From: SSC3 sp035477015
GTDB taxonomy: Bacteria > Actinomycetota > Actinomycetes > Propionibacteriales > Nocardioidaceae
DNA: 10,638 nt
NCBI GenBank assembly: GCA_035477015.1
Contig: DATILB010000269.1
Location: 1 to 10,638 of the forward strand
Direction of reading: 5' to 3'
The first letter of the stretch is position 1, and the number at the start of each line of letters is the position of its first letter. Below are positions 6,544 to 10,638 of this stretch, one piece after another. Below the pieces are notes generated by a model, which worked only from the letters and a program-made list of their open reading frames with translations, ran no database searches and was not told the origin of the DNA. A program made the translations under genes and the position numbers.

Positions 6544-6951
6544 TTACCAGACGTAGGCGAGGACTTCCCCACCTACGCCCTTCTTGTTGGCCTGGCGGTC
6601 AGTGAGCAGGCCCTGGCTCGTCGAGATGATCGCGACGCCGAGGCCGCCGAGCACCTTCGGAAGCGAGGTCGACTTGGCGTACACGCGCAGTCCGGGCTTG
6701 CTGATCCGGCGGACGCCGGCCAGCGAACGCTCACGGTTCTGGCCGTACTTCAAGGTGAGCGTCAGCGTGCGGCCGACAGCCCCCTCAGCAGGCTCTTCCA
6801 TCTTCCACGAGGTGATGTAGCCCTCCTGCTGCAGGATCTCGGCAACGCCGGCCTTCAGCTTGGAGTACGGCATTGTCACCGCATCGTGGTACGCCTGGTT
6901 GGCGTTGCGCAGACGCGTCAGCATGTCTGCGATCGGGTCAGTCATCGTCAT
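6544..6951 (-). CDS. rpsH: 30S ribosomal protein S8 (uS8)
   Basis: S8 is a primary binder of the 16S rRNA central domain and, in E. coli, the translational repressor of the spc operon. The 135-residue product starts MTMTDPIADMLTRLRNAN, the usual actinobacterial start. It ends in the 16S-binding C-terminal domain with the signature STSQGLLTDRQANKKGVGGE (110-129). The first ATG (6951) is chosen for this N-terminus; a second in-frame ATG two codons later is an alternative. The ribosome-binding site is poor (GAAAG about 10 nt upstream). The 67-nt leader from the rpsZ stop contains only a short, interrupted stem. A TAA stop precedes rplF by 27 nt. Confidence 0.96.
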   Translation of the reverse strand: MTMTDPIADMLTRLRNANQAYHDAVTMPYSKLKAGVAEILQQEGYITSWKMEEPAEGAVGRTLTLTLKYGQNRERSLAGVRRISKPGLRVYAKSTSLPKVLGGLGVAIISTSQGLLTDRQANKKGVGGEVLAYVW

Positions 6952-7018
6952 AGTGAAGGTTCTTTCTCGTCGTGGTTTCGCTTCCTCGCAAGGAGGCGAC
7001 CTTCAACGGGTAGATGTG

Positions 7019-7204
7019 TTACCAGGAGGACTTGGTGACGCCGGGCAGCTCGCCGCGGTGGGCCATCTCCCGGAGGCAGATGCGGCACAGGCCGAACTTG
7101 CGGTAGACGGACTTCGGCCGGCCGCAGCGCTGGCAGCGGGTGTAACCGCGGACAGCGAACTTCGGCTTCTTGGCGGCCTTGACCTTCAGCGCAGTCTTCG
7201 CCAT
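7019..7204 (-). CDS. rpsZ: 30S ribosomal protein S14, zinc-binding type (uS14, type Z)
   Basis: S14 binds 16S rRNA in the 30S head. This is the short 61-residue form, and it carries an intact zinc ribbon: Cys24-x-x-Cys27 (CQRC) and Cys40-x-x-Cys43 (CRIC). The rest also fits the family (GRPKSVYRKFGL, MAHRGELPGVTKSSW). Actinobacteria commonly carry this zinc-binding copy in the spc cluster and may carry a zinc-free paralogue elsewhere under Zur control; that second copy is not visible here. The ATG lies one base after the rplE stop. The TAA is followed by a 67-nt spacer before rpsH. Confidence 0.97.
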   Translation of the reverse strand: MAKTALKVKAAKKPKFAVRGYTRCQRCGRPKSVYRKFGLCRICLREMAHRGELPGVTKSSW

Positions 7205-7205
7205 G

Positions 7206-7784
7206 TCAGTTCTCCTTGAACGGGAAGCCGAGCTGCTTGAGCAGCGCGCGACCCTCGTCGTCGTTCGTAGCCGTGGTCACGACCGTGATGTCCATGCCTC
7301 GCGAGCGGTCGACCTTGTCCTGGTCGATCTCGTGGAACATGACCTGCTCGGTCAGACCGAAGGTGTAGTTGCCCCGGCCGTCGAACTGACGGTCGGACAG
7401 ACCGCGGAAGTCACGGATACGCGGCAGCGCCAGCGTGAGCAGGCGGTCCATGAACTCCCACATGCGGTCGCCGCGCAGCGTGACGTGCGCGCCGATCGGC
7501 ATGCCCTCACGCAGCTTGAACTGCGCGATGGACTTGCGGGCCTTGGTGACCTGCGGCTTCTGGCCGGTGATCGCGGTGAGGTCCTTGACCGCACCCTCGA
7601 TCAGCTTCGAGTCCTTGGCCGCCTCGCCGACGCCCATGTTGACGACGACCTTGGTCAGGCCGGGCACCATCATGACGTTGGGGTAGCCGAACTGCTCGTT
7701 CAGTGCCGGCAGGATCTCCTGGCGGTACCGCACCTTGAGCCGCGGCATCTCGTGCGCTGTGTCGTGCGTGGTGTTGGCGCTCAT
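7206..7784 (-). CDS. rplE: 50S ribosomal protein L5 (uL5)
   Basis: L5 binds 5S rRNA and helps form the central protuberance, contacting P-site tRNA and S13. The 192-residue product contains the family landmarks: PRLKVRYRQEILPAL (14-28), VPGLTKVVVNMGVGEA (40-55), the loop KARKSIAQFKLREGMPIG (81-98), and RDFRGLSDRQFDGRGNY near 125-141. The first dozen residues are variable. The chosen ATG overlaps the rplX stop; a second Met at residue 13 is possible but would lose the coupling and is close to the conserved region. The TGA is 1 nt before the rpsZ start. In E. coli the S8 repressor site is near the rplE start; I did not detect a matching element here by eye. Confidence 0.97.
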   Translation of the reverse strand: MSANTTHDTAHEMPRLKVRYRQEILPALNEQFGYPNVMMVPGLTKVVVNMGVGEAAKDSKLIEGAVKDLTAITGQKPQVTKARKSIAQFKLREGMPIGAHVTLRGDRMWEFMDRLLTLALPRIRDFRGLSDRQFDGRGNYTFGLTEQVMFHEIDQDKVDRSRGMDITVVTTATNDDEGRALLKQLGFPFKEN

Positions 7785-8146
7785 CAGATCTCCTCACCCG
7801 TCTTACGGGCGATGCGGACGCTGCGCTCCGCCTTGTACGTCGAACCGTCGGCGCGACGCTTCTCAACCTCGACGCGCTTGAAACCGATCCGGGTGGTGCC
7901 CTTGCCGGAGACGAGCATGACGTTCGAGACGTGGATCGCGGCCTCCTGGGTGACGATGCCGCCCGTGGTGCCTGCGCGGCCACCCTGGTTGATCACCTTG
8001 GTGTGCCGCTTGACGCGGTTGACACCCTCGACGATCACGCGGTCCTCGTCGCGGAGGACGGCGATGACCTTGCCCTCGGCGCCCTTGTCCTTGCCAGCGA
8101 TCACCTTGACGGTGTCGCCCTTCTTGATGCTTGCACTCTTCGGCAT
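7784..8146 (-). CDS. rplX: 50S ribosomal protein L24 (uL24)
   Basis: L24 is one of the two 23S rRNA assembly initiators and lies near the tunnel exit. The 120-residue product has the KOW motif in its N-terminal part (about 7-34: IKKGDTVKVIAGKDKGAEG and onward), then the VEGVNRVKRHTK segment (39-50) and a GGIVTQEAAIHVSNV strand region. The C-terminal third (KRVEVEKRRADGS onward) is the longer actinobacterial form. The ATG is 2 nt after the rplN stop, and the TGA shares a base with the rplE ATG (TGATG). Order rplN-rplX-rplE is universal in bacteria. Confidence 0.97.
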   Translation of the reverse strand: MPKSASIKKGDTVKVIAGKDKGAEGKVIAVLRDEDRVIVEGVNRVKRHTKVINQGGRAGTTGGIVTQEAAIHVSNVMLVSGKGTTRIGFKRVEVEKRRADGSTYKAERSVRIARKTGEEI

Positions 8147-8148
8147 GG

Positions 8149-8517
8149 TCAGAGCACCTCCGGCGCCAGCGAGATGATCTTCATGAACTTCTTCTCGCGA
8201 AGCTCCCGGCCCACGGGGCCGAAGATGCGGGTGCCTCGCGGCTCCCCGTCGTTCTTGAGGATCACTGCTGCGTTCTCGTCGAAGCGGATGTATGAACCGT
8301 CGGCACGGCGGCGCTCCTTCACGGTGCGCACGATCACGGCCTTGACGACATCGCCCTTCTTGACGTTGCCGCCGGGGATTGCGTCCTTCACCGTGGCGAC
8401 GATGACGTCACCGATGCCGGCGTAGCGACGACCCGAGCCACCGAGAACACGGATGCAAAGGATCTCCTTCGCACCGGTGTTGTCGGCGACCTTAAGTCGC
8501 GACTCCTGCTGAATCAC
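8149..8517 (-). CDS. rplN: 50S ribosomal protein L14 (uL14)
   Basis: L14 binds 23S rRNA at the subunit interface, contacts 16S rRNA in bridge B8 and is the docking site of the silencing factor RsfS. The product is 122 residues, the standard bacterial length. It matches the family throughout: IQQESRLKVADNTGAKEI at the N-terminus, the GGSGRRYAGIGD segment (26-37), and a C-terminus of FGPVGRELREKKFMKI. The initiation codon is GTG, supported by AGGAG six nt upstream and by the conserved M-I-Q-x-E-S-R N-terminus. It is the only clear non-ATG start among the ribosomal protein genes here. It is the first gene of the classical spc cluster and sits 2 nt before rplX. Confidence 0.97.
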   Translation of the reverse strand: MIQQESRLKVADNTGAKEILCIRVLGGSGRRYAGIGDVIVATVKDAIPGGNVKKGDVVKAVIVRTVKERRRADGSYIRFDENAAVILKNDGEPRGTRIFGPVGRELREKKFMKIISLAPEVL

Positions 8518-8610
8518 TGTCTTCTCCTGGTCTCACTGCGTCCGATGGGCCGAGCACGTCGCTTCGCGCCGCGCTGCCGGCCTTTTCAGTCCGGTTTGAG
8601 CTCTGTCTTG
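8518..8610 (-). other. S10/spc junction spacer between rpsQ and rplN
   Basis: This 93-nt gap carries no gene. Read on the minus strand it begins A-rich, then has a GC-rich block (about 8551-8582) in which an imperfect stem can be drawn, closed by GCA/UGC with a GAA-type loop. It ends in a good ribosome-binding site, AGGAG, 6 nt before the GTG of rplN. In E. coli the spc operon has its own promoter at this place. I do not see a convincing -35/-10 pair here, so I record it only as a spacer that might hold regulation. Confidence 0.4.
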
Positions 8611-8901
8611 CTACTTGGCCTTCTCGAGGACTTCGACGACACGCCAGCGCTTGGTGGCCGACAGCGGACGGGTTTCCATGATCAGGACCCGGTCGCCGAT
8701 GCCGCACTGGTTCTGCTCGTCGTGCGCCTTCAGCTTGCTGGTGCGGCGCAGGACCTTGCCGTAAAGCGCGTGCTTGACGCGATCCTCGACGGTGACCACG
8801 ACGGTCTTGTCCATCTTGTCGCTCACCACGAGGCCCTCACGGACCTTGCGTGCGCTCCTGGACTCGTTGCTGGTCTCAGTCACTGCAGTTCCCTCGCTCA
8901 T
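8611..8901 (-). CDS. rpsQ: 30S ribosomal protein S17 (uS17)
   Basis: S17 is a primary 16S rRNA binder of OB fold, important early in 30S assembly. The product is 96 residues. The conserved core starts near residue 19 (KVREGLVVSDKMDKTVVV) and includes the signature GDRVLIMETRPLS at 69-81, ending in a basic helix. The first ~18 residues (Ser/Thr/Glu-rich) are a poorly conserved extension common in actinobacteria. The ATG at 8901 is favoured because it forms a 4-base ATGA overlap with the rpmC stop. The gene stops with TAG and is followed by the longest spacer inside the ribosomal-protein part (93 nt) before rplN, which is the junction between the S10 and spc operons in the classical scheme. Confidence 0.96.
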   Translation of the reverse strand: MSEGTAVTETSNESRSARKVREGLVVSDKMDKTVVVTVEDRVKHALYGKVLRRTSKLKAHDEQNQCGIGDRVLIMETRPLSATKRWRVVEVLEKAK

Positions 8902-9140
8902 GCGTCACCGTCCTTCGTGGCGCCCGGGTCCTGGCGGATCCCGAGCTCGCGCTCACGCACCACGGTGTAGATGCGGGCGATCTCTCGCTTGACCGTCCGG
9001 AGACGGCCGTGGCTCTCCAGCTGGCCGGTGGCCGACTGGAAGCGAAGGTTGAAGAGCTCTTCCTTCGCCTCGCGGAGCTTGGTCTCCAGGTCGACGTTGG
9101 TCAGCTCGTCGAGCTCGTGGGCCTTGGTCGTGCTGGCCAT
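8898..9140 (-). CDS. rpmC: 50S ribosomal protein L29 (uL29)
   Basis: L29 is a small helical-hairpin protein near the exit of the peptide tunnel, next to L23, where nascent-chain factors dock. The 80-residue product has the expected two-helix pattern: ELDELTNVDLETKLREAKEELFNL-like N-terminal helix (about 9-31), the FQSATGQLE turn (34-42), and RLRTVKREIARI (46-57) in the second helix. The C-terminus extends about ten residues past the usual end with a charged DPGATKDGDA tail, as seen in other actinobacteria. The start overlaps the rplP stop by one base. The TGA overlaps the rpsQ ATG by four bases (ATGA), so rpmC and rpsQ are likely translated by coupled reinitiation. Confidence 0.96.
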   Translation of the reverse strand: MASTTKAHELDELTNVDLETKLREAKEELFNLRFQSATGQLESHGRLRTVKREIARIYTVVRERELGIRQDPGATKDGDA

Positions 9141-9559
9141 CAGAAATCACCTGCTTCACGGACGACGAAACGCGTCTTCATCGGGAGCTTGTGCTGCGCG
9201 CGGCGCATGGCCTCGCGAGCAACGTCCTCCGGCACACCGGAGAGCTCGAACATGACCCGGCCCGGCTTCACGTTGGCGATCCACCACTCCGGTGAACCCT
9301 TACCGGAGCCCATGCGGGTCTCGGCAGGCTTCTTGGTCAGCGGACGGTCCGGGTAGATGTTGATCCAGACCTTTCCGCCACGCTTGATGTGGCGGGTCAT
9401 CGCGATACGAGCGGCTTCGATCTGCCGGTTCGTCACGTAGTGGTGCTCGACCGCCTGGATGCCGAAGTCGCCGAAAGCGAGCTTCGTGCCACCCTTGGCA
9501 GCGCCCCTGCGGTTGGGGTGGTGCTGCTTGCGGTGCTTGACCCTGCGGGGCATCAACAT
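9140..9559 (-). CDS. rplP: 50S ribosomal protein L16 (uL16)
   Basis: L16 binds 23S rRNA near the A-site tRNA and the central protuberance and is needed for late 50S assembly. The 139-residue product begins MLMPRRVKHRKQHHP and contains the family signature RMGSGKGSPEWW from residue 82, followed by NVKPGRVMFE. Arg82 corresponds to the arginine in the RMGxGKG loop near the peptidyl-transferase centre. I chose the ATG at 9559 over the second ATG two codons later because L16 proteins normally start M-L-x-P-R-R and because a GGAGGG ribosome-binding site sits 8 nt upstream, inside the last codons of rpsC. The TGA shares one base with the rpmC ATG (TGATG). Confidence 0.97.
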   Translation of the reverse strand: MLMPRRVKHRKQHHPNRRGAAKGGTKLAFGDFGIQAVEHHYVTNRQIEAARIAMTRHIKRGGKVWINIYPDRPLTKKPAETRMGSGKGSPEWWIANVKPGRVMFELSGVPEDVAREAMRRAQHKLPMKTRFVVREAGDF

Positions 9560-9563
9560 GAGG

Positions 9564-10415
9564 TCAGCCCTCCGTTACTGGGGTCTCGGGAGCCGCAGCG
9601 ACCTCGGCCGGGGCCTCGGTCGTCGGGGCAGCAGCCGTCGTTGCATCGGGAGCGCGGTCCGAGCGAGCCGGACGGTCACCACGGGTGCCACGCGTCGGAC
9701 GGTCGCCGCCACGGCCACCATCGCGGCTCGGGCGACCACGGCCCGGCGCACCGGCGCGTGCGGCGGCCTGCGCCTCACGCTCGGCGCGGGTGCCCGCGAC
9801 CTCGCCCTTGTAGATCCAGACCTTCACGCCGATGCGGCCGAACGTGGTCTTGGCCTCGTAGAAGCCGTAGTCGATGTCGGCACGGAGCGTGTGCAGGGGG
9901 ACGCGGCCCTCGCGGTAGAACTCCGAGCGCGACATCTCGGCACCGCCGAGACGGCCCGAGCACTGGATCCGGATGCCCTTGGCGCCACTGCGCATGGAGG
10001 TCTGCATCGCCTTGCGCATGGCCCGACGGAAGGCGACACGGCCCGACAGCTGCTCGGCGACGCCCTGCGCCACCAGCTGAGCGTCGATCTCGGGGTTCTT
10101 GACCTCGAGGATGTTCAGCTGGACCTGCTTGCCGGTGAGCTTCTCGAGCTCGCCACGGATGCGGTCGGCCTCGGCGCCACGGCGACCGATGACGATGCCC
10201 GGGCGCGCCGTGTGGATGTCCACGCGGACGCGGTCACGGGTGCGCTCGATCTCCACCTTCGAGATGCCGGCGCGCTCCATGCCCTTGCTGAGCAGCTTGC
10301 GGATCGCGACGTCCTCGCCGACGTAGGCCTTGTAGAGCTTGTCGGCGTACCAACGGCTCTTGTGGTCGGTCGAGATGCCGAGCCGGAAACCGTTCGGGTT
10401 GATTTTCTGGCCCAT
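9564..10415 (-). CDS. rpsC: 30S ribosomal protein S3 (uS3) with long low-complexity C-terminal tail
   Basis: S3 sits in the 30S head at the mRNA entry channel. The product has 283 residues and starts MGQKINPNGFRLG, the standard S3 N-terminus. The KH domain carries its GxxG loop as GRRG at residues 77-80. The C-terminal S3 domain follows, with CSGRLGGAEMSRSE near 152-165 and ending around WIYKGE at 200-205. The remaining ~77 residues are not part of the conserved fold: first a Gly/Arg/Asp-rich stretch (about 218-257), then an Ala/Pro/Thr/Glu-rich acidic stretch (about 258-283). E. coli S3 is about 233 residues, so this tail is a real extension; actinobacterial S3 proteins often have one. The ATG overlaps the rplV stop, and the TGA lies 4 nt before rplP. 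Confidence 0.97.
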   Translation of the reverse strand: MGQKINPNGFRLGISTDHKSRWYADKLYKAYVGEDVAIRKLLSKGMERAGISKVEIERTRDRVRVDIHTARPGIVIGRRGAEADRIRGELEKLTGKQVQLNILEVKNPEIDAQLVAQGVAEQLSGRVAFRRAMRKAMQTSMRSGAKGIRIQCSGRLGGAEMSRSEFYREGRVPLHTLRADIDYGFYEAKTTFGRIGVKVWIYKGEVAGTRAEREAQAAARAGAPGRGRPSRDGGRGGDRPTRGTRGDRPARSDRAPDATTAAAPTTEAPAEVAAAPETPVTEG

Positions 10416-10638
10416 TACTTCTTGCCAGCCTTCCGGTCAGTGGTCGACTCTGCGGGCTGCACGACCAGCGTGATGTGGCTCGTGCGCTTGTTGATGCGCG
10501 AAGCACGACCCTGCGCGCGGGCACGCCAGCGCTTCATCGTCGGGCCCTCGTCCACCATCGCCTTCGACACGACCAGGGTCGCGCGCTGCAGACCCTCGGT
10601 GGTCTCGGCGTTCGCGATGGCGCTCTCGAGGACCTTGT
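10415..10638 (-). CDS. rplV: 50S ribosomal protein L22 (uL22), C-terminal part; 5' end outside window
   Basis: The last 73 codons and a TAA stop are present; the start lies beyond the right edge. L22 binds 23S rRNA and lines the peptide exit tunnel with an extended hairpin. The visible part reads in frame as typical L22: KVLESAIANAE near its start, then the MKRWRARAQGRASRI stretch that forms the tunnel hairpin tip, and the KRTSHITLVV strand. A short basic/acidic tail ending in KAGKK follows, as is common in actinobacteria. Its TAA overlaps the ATG of rpsC (TAATG), so the two are probably translationally coupled. Its place just before rpsC is the universal S10-operon order. Identity is near certain; only the N-terminus is unseen. 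Confidence 0.96.
   Translation of the reverse strand, partial: KVLESAIANAETTEGLQRATLVVSKAMVDEGPTMKRWRARAQGRASRINKRTSHITLVVQPAESTTDRKAGKK

Noticed and set aside
6980..6997. Small inverted repeat in the rpsZ-rpsH spacer
   Set aside because: Only four contiguous pairs around a UGCG loop, then a mismatch and two more pairs; too weak to call a regulatory element without comparison.
7170..8177. Long plus-strand open frame opposite rpsZ, rplE and rplX
   Set aside because: It runs antisense to three unmistakable ribosomal protein genes. High-GC coding DNA commonly leaves such frames open, and the translated product has no recognisable family character.
1..10638. Search for tRNA, rRNA, CRISPR repeats, insertion sequences, phage or toxin-antitoxin genes
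   Set aside because: None seen; minus-strand coding sequence fills almost the whole window and no direct-repeat array or transposase-like product was found.

Overview
This window is a stretch of the S10/spc ribosomal-protein locus of a high-GC Gram-positive bacterium (Actinomycetota). Every gene I can support lies on the minus strand, so transcription runs from high to low coordinates. The protein sequences and the gene order look most like the Nocardioides group (Propionibacteriales). That placement is from memory of the families, not from a search. Codon third positions are mostly G or C throughout.

Region 1, 10638 down to 4330: fourteen ribosomal protein genes in classical order. They are rplV (5' part outside the window), rpsC, rplP, rpmC, rpsQ, rplN, rplX, rplE, rpsZ (zinc-binding S14), rpsH, rplF, rplR, rpsE, rpmD and rplO. 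rplV counts as the fifteenth, partial, member. Many junctions overlap by 1 or 4 bases (TAATG, TGATG, ATGA) or are separated by 1 to 4 bases, so translational coupling is likely. The largest internal spacers are 93 nt (rpsQ-rplN) and 67 nt (rpsZ-rpsH).

Region 2, 4329 to 4224: a 106-nt spacer between rplO and secY. It holds an uninterrupted 19-bp RNA hairpin with a 3-nt loop. Its four non-Watson-Crick pairs are all G.U in the operon-strand RNA, so it looks selected as RNA in that direction. It marks the boundary between the ribosomal proteins and the export/processing genes, and could be an attenuator, weak terminator or processing site.

Region 3, 4223 to 1508: secY (translocon), adk (adenylate kinase) and map (methionine aminopeptidase), tightly packed and all with non-ATG starts (GTG, TTG, GTG).

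Region 4, 1476 to 1: two accessory genes directly after map, where infA or the alpha-operon genes often follow in actinobacteria. The first is a stand-alone cyclic-nucleotide-binding-domain protein. The second overlaps it by GTGA and encodes a multi-pass membrane protein related to the MFS / ATP-ADP-translocase-like group, cut by the window edge after 351 codons. This pair is the least conventional part of the window and the best candidate for a poorly described system. Its function cannot be read from the sequence alone.

No plus-strand gene, rRNA, tRNA, mobile element, CRISPR array or attachment site was recognised. No gene-free stretch exceeds 106 bases.
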